From the NCBI GenBank assembly GCA_039030555.1, contig JBCCDY010000001.1, positions 248,001-312,000 on the forward strand: 64,000 nt of DNA, in the 5' to 3' direction. Below the pieces are notes generated by a model that did not search any database, was not told the origin of the DNA, and saw nothing but the letters and a program-made list of their open reading frames with translations. Positions 34,606 through 43,164 of this stretch are shown here, one piece after another. The translations under genes and the position numbers were made by a program. This DNA is from JBCCDY01 sp039030555. Its GTDB lineage: Bacteria; Bacteroidota; Bacteroidia; Cytophagales; Cyclobacteriaceae. Position 1 is the stretch's first letter. Each line of letters starts with the position of its first letter.

Positions 34606-35179
34606 TTTCATAGGTATTGATTATGGAAGTAAGATGGCTGGTACCACTGCCGTTTGTTTCTCTAAAAAGAATAAACTTCATCTGGTTCAATCTTCCAAAA
34701 ACAAAGATGCGGACTTATTCATCAAAGATTTAATCGAAGGGCTTAAGCCTCTAAAAGTTTTCATAGATGCCCCTTTAAGCCTGCCTAAGGGATATTTTTA
34801 TCAGTCTTCGCAAGAATATTTTTATCGGAAATGCGATCGAGAAGTTTCGGCTATGTCTCCCATGTTTTTGGGTGGGTTGACGGCAAGGGCTGTTGCTTTG
34901 AAAGATGAATTGGAAAAGAAAGGAATCAAATGCTTCGAGGTTTATCCCGGTTATCTCGCTAGAAGTATTCTAAAACTTGACACCTATCAAAAGAAACAGG
35001 CTAATAGCCTTTCTTCATTGGAGTGTCAGCTTCTTGATTTTCTGCCCATTCCTCTGGAAAAAGGTCTTCAAAATTATCATCAGGCTGATTCGGTTTTAGC
35101 ATGGCTAAGTGGTTGGAGGGTTTTAAATGAAAAAGCTGAAGTTTTTGGAGACGAAAACGAAGGTAGGATTTGGGTTTGA
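34598..35179 (+). CDS. DUF429 (RNase H-fold) protein
   Basis: A 193-residue DUF429 protein. FIGIDYGSKMAGTTAV at the start and VFIDAPLSLPKGYF near 60-73 provide the acidic residues of an RNase H-like fold, and YRKCDREVSA with LTARAVALKDEL follow. Nuclease activity is only predicted for the family. The frame opens earlier at a GTG (34562), but the ATG at 34598 fits the family and the overlap with DUF2256. Confidence 0.8.
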   Translation: MTDFIGIDYGSKMAGTTAVCFSKKNKLHLVQSSKNKDADLFIKDLIEGLKPLKVFIDAPLSLPKGYFYQSSQEYFYRKCDREVSAMSPMFLGGLTARAVALKDELEKKGIKCFEVYPGYLARSILKLDTYQKKQANSLSSLECQLLDFLPIPLEKGLQNYHQADSVLAWLSGWRVLNEKAEVFGDENEGRIWV

Positions 35180-35213
35180 TATTCTAAACTCAAATCAAAC
35201 AATTTGGTATGAG

Positions 35214-35257
35214 ATCCTCCAACCAAGCCGGAGGATGACGGAATCTGCTAGTTCCGT
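35214..35257. repeat. REP-like intergenic double hairpin
   Basis: Two hairpins lie side by side in the DUF429-DUF1801 gap: ATCCTCC/GGAGGAT (35214-35236) and ACGGAA/TTCCGT (35238-35257). The surrounding CGTCATTTCACGACT-like text is more GC-rich than its neighbours and looks like a dispersed intergenic repeat unit; a second copy is not present in this window. Confidence 0.45.
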
Positions 35258-35350
35258 GCGTCATTTCACGACTCGACCGGGAAATCTTATATACTTATAA
35301 TTCTATCAGTTAATTTTAGATATCTGAGCAATAGTCTTTGGTATTACGGA

Positions 35351-35740
35351 TCAAGGCTTAAGTCGATCCAATCTTCCTTTCCTCTTATAAATACTCTTAT
35401 AGTCCCATTGAATGATTCCGGACTTTTCCAGCCACCTCTTTAAATCATTTAAATCAATTTGATCTACTGAAGTGTAGCGAATGGAGGCATCTTTAAACTT
35501 ACCTGTTCCAGGTCTTAAGTTTTCCTCCTCAAAGCTAGCCCCACTCCAAAACATCAGTCGGATACAATCTTTGAGCTTATTGTATCCAACGATAGGATTT
35601 TCATCCAGAAACCAAACTGGGTGCCTATGCCAAATCTTACTTTCAGCTTCCGGAAGGCGCTTATTTATTTCAGACATCAGCAATTCACAGATCTTTTGAT
35701 CTTCCGTTGATTGCCTTTTATTGTAGTCTAAAATATCCAT
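35351..35740 (-). CDS. DUF1801-domain protein
   Basis: About 129 residues from the ATG at 35740 (MDILDYNKRQS); the frame can run to 35785. The DUF1801 (YdhG/Fra-like) fold is seen as ESKIWHRHPVWFLDENPIVGY, RLMFWSGASFEE and SIRYTSVDQIDLNDLKRWLEK. Relatives include iron chaperone-like and unknown proteins. A broken partial copy of the same gene is found at 40839-40986. Confidence 0.85.
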   Translation of the reverse strand: MDILDYNKRQSTEDQKICELLMSEINKRLPEAESKIWHRHPVWFLDENPIVGYNKLKDCIRLMFWSGASFEEENLRPGTGKFKDASIRYTSVDQIDLNDLKRWLEKSGIIQWDYKSIYKRKGRLDRLKP

Positions 35741-35805
35741 AAGCAGAATGAAATTATAAAATTTACATAGTTTGATATCACTCATTCCATCCGAATATTT
35801 ATCTT

Positions 35806-36345
35806 ATGTGGAAATTTTTTCCCGTGTTAGAAATTTATTGGTATATCGCCATTTTTTCGAGTGTACTTATGCTCATTATCATTCTGCTGAGCATCATAGG
35901 AATTGATTCTGATGGGCTTGAAATTGAGTTTTTAGGAGAATATGGCTCGGTAAATTCCATCATTGCTTTTCTTTTTGTTGGAAGTTGGACAGGTTTTCTT
36001 TCCTACAAATACACTGCATTTGGTGATGGCCTTACGTTAATTGTATCCATCGGAGCTGGAACAGCCTCTTATTTTGGAACAATACTTCTTTTACAAAAGC
36101 TTAAAGGCCTGGAATCATCCGGGAACATTAATATTCAAAATGCCATAGGTAAAAAAGGAAAGGTTTATTTGGGCATACCGGGTAAAAAAGAAGGAAGCGG
36201 ACAAGTCCAGATTCTACTTGAAGGACGTTTAAAGACTTTAAATGCCTTAAGCCTTGGAGAGACTATTCCAACCGGAACAGAAATCATTGTATTCGATATA
36301 GAAAATAATCATCTAGTTGTTGAACCCTATTCAGAAGATATTTAA
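35806..36345 (+). CDS. NfeD-like membrane protein with C-terminal OB fold
   Basis: A 179-residue protein with membrane helices near 10-32, 51-67 and 75-97 and a soluble OB-like domain at 110-175 (IGKKGKVYLGIPGKKEGSGQVQILLEGR). This is the usual partner of flotillins (YuaF/YqiJ type), and its stop abuts the ATG of the flotillin gene. It probably acts with flotillin in membrane microdomains. Confidence 0.82.
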   Translation: MWKFFPVLEIYWYIAIFSSVLMLIIILLSIIGIDSDGLEIEFLGEYGSVNSIIAFLFVGSWTGFLSYKYTAFGDGLTLIVSIGAGTASYFGTILLLQKLKGLESSGNINIQNAIGKKGKVYLGIPGKKEGSGQVQILLEGRLKTLNALSLGETIPTGTEIIVFDIENNHLVVEPYSEDI

Positions 36346-37935
36346 ATGGAATTTATAAGTGGCATAATCGGACTGGTCGTCGTTATATTTATTTTTATCG
36401 CCCTGGTATTCGTCGCACGATACAAACGCTGCCCCTCAAACAAAATATTAGTTGTTTACGGTAAAGTAGGACCATCTAAAAGCGCTAAATGTGTTCATGG
36501 TGGGGGCTCTTTCATTATGCCCGTCATTCAGAATTATTCCTATCTCAATTTGAGCCCCATTCCGATTGAAATAGACTTAAGGGGTGCACTTTCAAAGCAA
36601 AATATTCGGATCAATACACCAAGTACTTTTACCGTTGGGGTTTCTACTCAAGAAGGTATTATGTTGAATGCTGCCGAAAGATTACTTGAGTTGAACGAAG
36701 ATGAAATCAAAGCACAGGCACTCGACATTATTATAGGGCAGCTTCGTTTGGTTATCGCCACGCTCTCCATTGAGGAGATCAATAAAGACCGTGAGCAATT
36801 CCTTCAGTTAATAAACAAACATGTGGCTTCCGAGCTTAACAAAATTGGTTTAGAACTGATCAATGTGAACATCAAAGATATCACAGACGAGTCCGGTTAT
36901 ATTGAAGCGATCGGTAAAAAAGCTGCTGCTGAAGCAGTTAATAAAGCTAAGGTTGAAGTAGCAGAACAAGAGGCAAGCGGAGCGATGGGTGAAGCACAAG
37001 CTGCCAGGGAAAAAGATGTAAAAGTAGCTAGTGAAGTTGCCCAATCCGAACAAGGAGTTAAAGAAGCAGAGGCTACGAAAAGAGTTTCGATTGCAAACTC
37101 TGAAACCCAGGCTAAAGTCGGTGAAGCAAAAGCTTCTAGAGAGCAACAGGTTCAATTAGCTACGGAAAGTGCTAAATCAGAAGAAGGGCGGAAGCAGGCA
37201 GAAGCTAAAAAGCGGGTTTCAATTGCCGACCTGGAAGCTGAAGCTGTAGCCGGAGAAAATACTTCCAGGGCCAGAGAAGCCGATTCGAATGCAGAACTTT
37301 CTGAAAAAAGGGCTGAGGCCAAGAAAAGGAGTGAGGTAGCACAAGCAGAAGCTGAAAAAGCCATTTTAGCAGCTCAAAAGGCAGCTGAAATGGTTCGGTT
37401 AGAAAAAGAACAAATCGTACAAAACGAAATCGATAAACAGAAGCAAATTATCGATGCAGAAGCAAAAGCAGCAGAAATCAGAAGTATAGCACAAGGTGAA
37501 GCTGATTCAACTTTATTCAGGTTTCAAGCTGAAGCAAAGGGTATGCAAGAGCTTTTAAACTCTAAGGCTGAAGGTTATAGGAAAATTATGGAAGCCTGTG
37601 GTGGTGATAGCAAAGCCGCAGCCACTTTGCTTCTCTTAGAACAATTGGATACACTCGTATCTCGACAAACGGAAGCCCTGGCCAATCTCAAAATTGATAA
37701 AATTACCGTTTGGGATTCAGGAGCTGGAAACGACGGACAAAACAGCACTTCATCATTCATCCGGAATTTTATTGGGGCCCTTCCTCCAATTCATGAGCTA
37801 GCCAAACAAGCTGGAATTAATCTTCCGGAGTATTTGGGTAGTGTAGTCGGTGTTGATAATTTACCTAACCAACCGATAGAAACCCCAGAGGAAAGCGACA
37901 CTCCTGAATTGGGAGATGAATCCGAAGAAGATTAA
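36346..37935 (+). CDS. Flotillin-family (SPFH/band 7) protein
   Basis: A 529-residue flotillin like YuaG/YqiK. Residues 3-25 are a membrane hairpin or anchor, 25-200 the SPFH domain (SNKILVVYGKVG, INTPSTFTVGVSTQEG, LELINVNIKDITDESGYIEAIG), and 205-420 a long coiled coil rich in EAE/AEAK repeats typical of flotillins. The tail is acidic. It scaffolds ordered membrane domains. It directly follows its NfeD partner. Confidence 0.93.
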   Translation: MEFISGIIGLVVVIFIFIALVFVARYKRCPSNKILVVYGKVGPSKSAKCVHGGGSFIMPVIQNYSYLNLSPIPIEIDLRGALSKQNIRINTPSTFTVGVSTQEGIMLNAAERLLELNEDEIKAQALDIIIGQLRLVIATLSIEEINKDREQFLQLINKHVASELNKIGLELINVNIKDITDESGYIEAIGKKAAAEAVNKAKVEVAEQEASGAMGEAQAAREKDVKVASEVAQSEQGVKEAEATKRVSIANSETQAKVGEAKASREQQVQLATESAKSEEGRKQAEAKKRVSIADLEAEAVAGENTSRAREADSNAELSEKRAEAKKRSEVAQAEAEKAILAAQKAAEMVRLEKEQIVQNEIDKQKQIIDAEAKAAEIRSIAQGEADSTLFRFQAEAKGMQELLNSKAEGYRKIMEACGGDSKAAATLLLLEQLDTLVSRQTEALANLKIDKITVWDSGAGNDGQNSTSSFIRNFIGALPPIHELAKQAGINLPEYLGSVVGVDNLPNQPIETPEESDTPELGDESEED

Positions 37936-38143
37936 ATTTTTGATAGCTAAGCTACAGAAGGTTTTGAGCAGTTAGTGTAAAACGTTCAACGAAGCAGATC
38001 GGGGGTTAATCTAATTTTGGCTATTTTAGTTATATTTCACTTTACAATCAGCACGTGAATTCCAATTAAATTGGTTATTTTATACTATAGTCGCTTTCAA
38101 TTCATGTTTAAGTGACTAGGAGGTTTATTGAAAACCCTTTAGT

Positions 38144-40834
38144 ATGAATATCGAAACAAGCTTTGAAAATCCCTCTTTAACGGAGACTTACATCAATACC
38201 TGCCCGTCAGGTCTTGCCATATCGGAAGATGGAAAAATTATTAAGGTCAACCAATTACTGTGTGACCTGCTTCAAGTCAGCCCAAATGAAATCCTTGGTA
38301 AATCCATTGAGAAATATGTGAGTCAAGAGGATCGTAAAAAGCTTGAACCGCTTGAGGCGCTGTCAAACAAAGAGAACGAATCTATTGCTGCTAGTTTTGT
38401 CGATAGTAAAAAGAACAAGGTAGACTGTGACGTTAAAGGTCAAACCCTTCAAATTGAAGATAAAACATATTGCTTTTACTACTTAGACAGACGGAAATCC
38501 AATCAGATCACTTCTGAAACACTGAATGCACTGCTCACAAGAATGGCTGATGTGAAAGCTGAGACTATTTTTGAAAGCACAGTTTCAATTCTGTCTGACG
38601 TACTTGATTTCCATTATGTATTTATCGGAATCTACGACAAAGAATCTAATGAAATAACCATTCGTGCAATGGGCATTGATGGAGAGATGCAATCTCCGTT
38701 TTCATACAATGTTTCCAATACACCATGTGGAGAAGTTATTAACAATGGATGTTGCCTCTCGGGCACTTCAACTCAGGAAAAATACCCTGAAGACTTTTAT
38801 CTGGTTGACTGGAGAGTAGAATCTTATGTAGGCGTTTCATTAAAAAATAGTGAGAGGGAGACCATCGGGCACCTAGCAGTGATGGATACCAAGCCAATTG
38901 AAAATACAGAATTGGTTTCTTCAATGCTTTCCATCTTTGCCCACCGATTAGGCTTGGAAATGGAGCTTGAGCAGCGAGAAAAGGATGCTCAATCCAGTCA
39001 AGATCGATATAGGAATGTGTTCAATAATTCTTTTGAGGCCAAGATTATTTATGACAAGAGCCAAGAGAAAATAATTGATGTTAACGAAGCTGCTGTTGAG
39101 CTATTTCAATATAAGCGCAATCAATTCAAAAAAGTAGAGCTTTCTGACCTGAAGCCTTCGTATTTGGAAGATGCTATGCTCAATAATGCCAGATCTTTAG
39201 AAGAAGGGAAAAAGGTGATTGTCCAATCAGTGGGTAAGAAAGCAGATGGTAGCTACTTCGAAACAGATGTCGCCTACACTGTTTTTGATGAAGAAGAGAA
39301 TTTAATCATAATCTCTTATAGAGACGTTTCTGAAACGAAAAAAGCAATTGATAAGCTAAAAGTAAGCGAATCGCGGTTCAGAAGCCTTTTTGACTTTTCT
39401 TTCGATGCCATTTTCTTATACAATATTGAAAAAAATATATATGAAAACTGTAATGAGAGGGCAGCAGAGCTTTTTGGATTTACGAAAAAGGAGTTGATTG
39501 GAAAAACACCTGAGGATCTCGTATCAGAAATTCAGAAAAACTTTATCAAAAGAGATGATGCTCTAAAGACGCAGAAAAAAGTACTGAAGCAGAATAAAAA
39601 GCTTCATTTTGAATTCAATTTTAAAAAAGCGGATGGGACCATTTTTGAGGCAGAAGTTTCCCTTCTCCCAACCAAGGAAAAATCAAGAAATTACTGCATT
39701 GTTGTAATTAATGATATCTCTCAAAACAAGCGATACGAAAGAGTCCTTAAGGATCGTCAAAAATTTCTAAAAACAATTATTGACCTTAATCCAAATCTTG
39801 TTTATGCTAAGGATCGAGATTTAAGATTTACACTTGCTAATCAAGCTACCGGGGATTTTTTGGGTGTCCCTCCTGAGCAACTTATAGGTAAAAGGTGGGA
39901 AGATTTCTGCAAGGTAGCTTCTGAAAGAAATCGAATTCAAAAAACGGATCTACAAATAATTGACTCAAAAGAACCGCTTCAGGTAAGTGCAGAAACCCTT
40001 ACCTGTGCAAAAAAAGAAAAGCACTATATGCAAACTTCAAAGCTACCTATTCTAAATAGCGCTGGTGAAGTAGAAGTGATTTTAAGTGTTTCGACAGATA
40101 TTACCCCGCATATTACGACTGAAAACAAACTTAAAGAGAGCAATAATTCATTGAAAAAGGTCAATAATGAACTAGACCATTTTGTCTATCGTGCCTCTCA
40201 TGATTTAAGGGCTCCTTTGGCTTCCATCTTAGGATTAACGAACCTCGTAAGATTTGAAAAATCCGTCAAAGGCATGTTGAAATACAATGACTTTGTTGAA
40301 GCGCAGGTCAAAAAACTGGATGGTTTTATCAAAGAGATCATTGATTATTCTAAAGTAAGCAGGACCGAAGTTCAGGTTGAAAATATAGATTTTGAAAAAC
40401 TATTAAATGAGATTTTTGAAAGTCTGAAGTATTTAGAACAGTGTAAGCAGATCAAAAGGGAATTCAGTCTTAAGAAAGATGCAGATTTCTACTCTGATAA
40501 TCGAACGCTCAACATCATATTCAAGAATTTAATATCTAACAGTATTAAATACAGCGACTCGAAAAAACCCAATTCATTTATCAACTTTTCAGTTGAGATC
40601 AATGAAGAAAGTGCATCCATCATTCTTGAGGATAATGGAATTGGTATTGAAGAAGAACAGGTTCCTAAAATCTTTAATATGTTTCACAGAGCAACTGAAT
40701 CCAGCGATGGATCTGGACTAGGATTATTCATTGTAAAACAGTCGCTGGAAAAATTGGGTGGAGATATTTTGGTAGAGTCTGAACATAAAAAGCAAACAAA
40801 GTTTGTGGTTACCATTCCGAATTCTATTAAATAG
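38144..40834 (+). CDS. Cytosolic multi-PAS/GAF sensor histidine kinase
   Basis: An 896-residue kinase without membrane helices. Domains: PAS (about 15-110), GAF (125-275), PAS (285-400), PAS (405-530), PAS (535-655), a coiled linker, HisKA (675-745) with phospho-acceptor His686 in RASHDLRAPLASI, and HATPase (785-895; ILEDNGIGIEEEQ, GSGLGLFIVKQSL). No response regulator is adjacent, so it is an orphan. The GAF has a Cys-rich loop (CGEVINNGCCLSG). An AGGAGG at 38118 lies too far upstream to serve this ATG. Confidence 0.93.
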   Translation: MNIETSFENPSLTETYINTCPSGLAISEDGKIIKVNQLLCDLLQVSPNEILGKSIEKYVSQEDRKKLEPLEALSNKENESIAASFVDSKKNKVDCDVKGQTLQIEDKTYCFYYLDRRKSNQITSETLNALLTRMADVKAETIFESTVSILSDVLDFHYVFIGIYDKESNEITIRAMGIDGEMQSPFSYNVSNTPCGEVINNGCCLSGTSTQEKYPEDFYLVDWRVESYVGVSLKNSERETIGHLAVMDTKPIENTELVSSMLSIFAHRLGLEMELEQREKDAQSSQDRYRNVFNNSFEAKIIYDKSQEKIIDVNEAAVELFQYKRNQFKKVELSDLKPSYLEDAMLNNARSLEEGKKVIVQSVGKKADGSYFETDVAYTVFDEEENLIIISYRDVSETKKAIDKLKVSESRFRSLFDFSFDAIFLYNIEKNIYENCNERAAELFGFTKKELIGKTPEDLVSEIQKNFIKRDDALKTQKKVLKQNKKLHFEFNFKKADGTIFEAEVSLLPTKEKSRNYCIVVINDISQNKRYERVLKDRQKFLKTIIDLNPNLVYAKDRDLRFTLANQATGDFLGVPPEQLIGKRWEDFCKVASERNRIQKTDLQIIDSKEPLQVSAETLTCAKKEKHYMQTSKLPILNSAGEVEVILSVSTDITPHITTENKLKESNNSLKKVNNELDHFVYRASHDLRAPLASILGLTNLVRFEKSVKGMLKYNDFVEAQVKKLDGFIKEIIDYSKVSRTEVQVENIDFEKLLNEIFESLKYLEQCKQIKREFSLKKDADFYSDNRTLNIIFKNLISNSIKYSDSKKPNSFINFSVEINEESASIILEDNGIGIEEEQVPKIFNMFHRATESSDGSGLGLFIVKQSLEKLGGDILVESEHKKQTKFVVTIPNSIK

Positions 40835-40838
40835 CTTT

Positions 40839-40986
40839 TTATCTCCGGCGATACAGGGCTCCCTTTCGATTGTAAATGTTTTTGTAGTCCCACTGAATTA
40901 TTCTTGGGCTTACTGTAACGCGTAATTGGATTCACTTCCAAAAAACAGACTGAATGCTTATGCCATGTTTTGCTTTCTGTATCAGT
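40839..40986 (-). pseudogene. Decayed DUF1801 gene fragment
   Basis: Two stretches of minus-strand translation match the intact DUF1801 protein at 35351-35740. SKTWHKHSVCFLEVNPI corresponds to SKIWHRHPVWFLDENPI, and in another frame IIQWDYKNIYNRKGAL corresponds to IIQWDYKSIYKRKGRL, then ends in a stop at 40839-40841. About 60 codons between them are deleted, the frame shifts, and an in-frame stop lies just upstream. It is a truncated former paralog. Confidence 0.8.
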
Positions 40987-41015
40987 CTACTATCAATCAT
41001 CCTGACCGAACACTG

Positions 41016-41903
41016 TCAACTTTCGGGATTTATACGGGTGCCCAGCTCTCTCAATTTTCCGATTTGCTGTAACTGTTCAGGCATTTTATCCAAGTTTTCT
41101 ACAAAGGTCCAGACATAGTTTATGAGCATGAACAGGTGACCAGCCGTCACACCACTTTTCGTTCCCATATGAATGAATAGAGCACCAAACAGCATTGCTG
41201 CGATCAAACCAATGCCCAAATAAGCTTTTGCCTCCAGGTCCGATAGCTGGATCCTTCTACCACCCACAACATGAAAGTGTCTTGCAATCATGAGTGGAGT
41301 TCCTTTTGTAACGATCAAGGGCTCATTTTCCTTTTGGTCATGAAGCCACTCAGCAAATCTTTGAGATTTCCTCATGAATCGGAAGCCACTTAAAACAGAA
41401 AATAGTAAGGCTCCTGCTGCCAGGACTCCTATTAAAGGTTCGAGAATGACAAGCATGATAACAGCCCCAGCTACAGAGATGATGGCTGTTACAAAAGCAG
41501 GTACCTGTATTTCGAAGAAATCGACAAACTGTCTGGCTAATCCTGCATGTACTATGGTAGAGTTGGGGGATAGGCCTTGCCTGCGTTCTGATAGGATCAC
41601 TTTCCCTGCTAACTCTTTATAAATATGCGTGTAAACCCTAGTATCTACCGCTCTTCTCAGAGCTCCAACCAACCAGAAAGTAAAGATTATTCCCATCATA
41701 ATGAAAGCGGTAGACAAGTTACCTTCCAGGACGGCATCCAAAGCCACGCCGGCAATAACCGGATACAGGAGTTCCAATCCATTTTCAGCTAATACCAGTC
41801 CTCCGGTAATTGATAATTTACCTGGGTATTGCTTCAGGATGCCTGCAAGCACCTTGCTGGCGCTTTGCCTCCCCACTCCAGTCTCCTGAGTGACTGCTTC
41901 CAT
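41016..41903 (-). CDS. ABC-transporter six-helix membrane domain protein without ATPase
   Basis: A 295-residue protein similar to the membrane part of type IV ABC exporters: helices near 35-55, 63-85, 135-160, 165-180 and 228-275. No Walker A, signature or Walker B sequence follows; the protein ends at PEQLQQIGKLRELGTRINPES. Such stand-alone six-helix proteins exist in databases. It needs a separate ATPase or has another role. No ATPase gene is nearby. Confidence 0.75.
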   Translation of the reverse strand: MEAVTQETGVGRQSASKVLAGILKQYPGKLSITGGLVLAENGLELLYPVIAGVALDAVLEGNLSTAFIMMGIIFTFWLVGALRRAVDTRVYTHIYKELAGKVILSERRQGLSPNSTIVHAGLARQFVDFFEIQVPAFVTAIISVAGAVIMLVILEPLIGVLAAGALLFSVLSGFRFMRKSQRFAEWLHDQKENEPLIVTKGTPLMIARHFHVVGGRRIQLSDLEAKAYLGIGLIAAMLFGALFIHMGTKSGVTAGHLFMLINYVWTFVENLDKMPEQLQQIGKLRELGTRINPES

Positions 41904-41919
41904 AATAGAGGTTCAGTTA

Positions 41920-42363
41920 TCAGTCCTTATCCAGTACAGAAGGCCAATTGGCTTCTGCTTTTTTAATTCTATCGGCTTCATCAGCTTCCCATATTTTTTT
42001 GACATCGAGATCATAGTTCAGGTACAGCTTACCGTCTACTATCTTCCACGCTTCGGGTTCAATTTTAGCAGTATATCCTTCAGATACCGCATAGGCACAA
42101 TATCCTCCATATTGCGGGGCATAAGCTTCAGGATCCGTTTTGAATGCATCGAGATTCTTTTTGCTCGCAAAATACCAGTTGGCGTCTTTCCATTTATAAG
42201 TTATGTTCTTTTTCCCTTTAACCGGCTTTGATTCCGTGAAATAAGATACGGGATCATAACCTTTGATTGCTCCTGTAGCGTCACTATAGATATAAGCTTC
42301 TTGAGCAAGTGCACAAAATGACCAAAAAGACGATAGTACGAAAAGTAAGAATAGAGTTTTCAT
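41920..42363 (-). CDS. Exported YHS-domain protein
   Basis: A 147-residue protein with a signal peptide (MKTLFLLFVLSSFWSFCALAQ). Residues 30-80 form the YHS domain (AIKGYDPVSYFTESKPVKG, WYFASKKNLDAFKTDPEAYAPQYGGYCAYAV). YHS domains are small cysteine- and aromatic-rich modules linked to metal handling. The start lies 11-20 nt from the decayed DUF2652 fragment upstream. Confidence 0.88.
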   Translation of the reverse strand: MKTLFLLFVLSSFWSFCALAQEAYIYSDATGAIKGYDPVSYFTESKPVKGKKNITYKWKDANWYFASKKNLDAFKTDPEAYAPQYGGYCAYAVSEGYTAKIEPEAWKIVDGKLYLNYDLDVKKIWEADEADRIKKAEANWPSVLDKD

Positions 42364-42374
42364 AAAATTTTAAA

Positions 42375-42496
42375 TTTTGATTTAAGATTAAATTGATAAG
42401 TTCTTCTATAATGTGCTTGCTGTGATTAATCTCAGTGGATTTCACAAACTTTGTAAAGCCCGATATATCTGGAATGAATAGCGTTGCCTCGGCCAT
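42375..42496 (-). pseudogene. Truncated DUF2652 gene remnant
   Basis: The minus strand begins MAEATLFIPDISGFTKFVKS and continues TEINHSKHIIEELINLI, which is the N-terminus of DUF2652 (adenylate cyclase-like) proteins that normally exceed 150 residues. After about 38 residues the similarity stops and the YHS gene region begins. The gene is therefore a 3'-deleted remnant. Its ATG lies 25 nt after the stop of the membrane protein gene upstream. Confidence 0.7.
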
Positions 42497-42521
42497 ATCA
42501 AGAATTCAAAAGCTTTGGCAA

Positions 42522-42998
42522 TTACTCCTGGTAAAGTACAATCTCTCGCGATTTTATTAAGCCTAAAGCCATAAGGATGCAAAATGCAAATGGCATTATG
42601 AAGAGTGGTGTTCCCGTCTTTGCGTAGAATACATATGCGCTGTAAGTGTCCAGGAAACCGAGCCATATCAGAGATACCAGCATATACCACCAGGCCCATT
42701 TGTTCTGGTACTTCAGTGCATAACGTGAAATCATTATAATAGAAAAAGCACCTGTAATGATATTGACTGCACTAACCGACAGGATTAAGTCGAGAAAATC
42801 ACCAGAATTTTCTGAAACCACTACAATATCATGGTAACTAAAATCCAGTTTATTAAGTATCAAATTCCAGCTCGAACTTCCATTACTTTTTGAGATCGCA
42901 GAGGTTATTAGGGTTACAAACCCAGCAGTGAGTGGGACAAACCCTGCTGCAAAGTTCCATTTCCAGGTATTACTTTTTACTCTATGTTGCATAGTCAC
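42522..42998 (-). CDS. Hypothetical four-helix membrane protein
   Basis: A 158-residue protein with four predicted membrane helices (near 14-33, 65-90, 98-118, 130-147) and a short loop with SENSGDFLDLI. AWWYMLVSLIWLGFLDTYSAYVFYAKTGTPLF is read in the third and fourth helix region. I recognise no named family. The start could be either of the first two Met codons. It is downstream of an AraC regulator and upstream of the DUF2652 remnant. Confidence 0.6.
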   Translation of the reverse strand: MTMQHRVKSNTWKWNFAAGFVPLTAGFVTLITSAISKSNGSSSWNLILNKLDFSYHDIVVVSENSGDFLDLILSVSAVNIITGAFSIIMISRYALKYQNKWAWWYMLVSLIWLGFLDTYSAYVFYAKTGTPLFIMPFAFCILMALGLIKSREIVLYQE

Positions 42999-43084
42999 TC
43001 CGTTTTACCACTACTTTCATTACTTGCCAGAGATAGAAATCACCTTTAGACCAGTTATCAAGTATTGAATTATCATATACAATT

Positions 43085-43105
43085 TTGCCAAAGCTATTCT
43101 GGCAA
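43085..43105 (-). promoter_or_regulatory. Inverted repeat TTGCCA-N9-TGGCAA
   Basis: A perfect 6-bp inverted repeat lies in the 166-nt gap between the AraC regulator and the downstream membrane protein gene, where that gene's promoter should be. It could be an operator; which protein binds it is not known. Confidence 0.35.
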
Positions 43106-43164
43106 TACTTTATGAAAATGGACAGGAAGTCCACAGGTATGGACTATTGGGTCAGTAAATTCAG

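Noticed and set aside
37200..37560. Repetitive EAE/AEAK codons as a possible tandem repeat
   Set aside because: It is the normal coiled coil of flotillins, with no exact nucleotide period.
38118..38123. AGGAGG resembling a strong Shine-Dalgarno before the histidine kinase
   Set aside because: It is 20 nt from the ATG and the in-frame TTG close to it runs into a stop; ribosomes of this phylum rarely use such sites.
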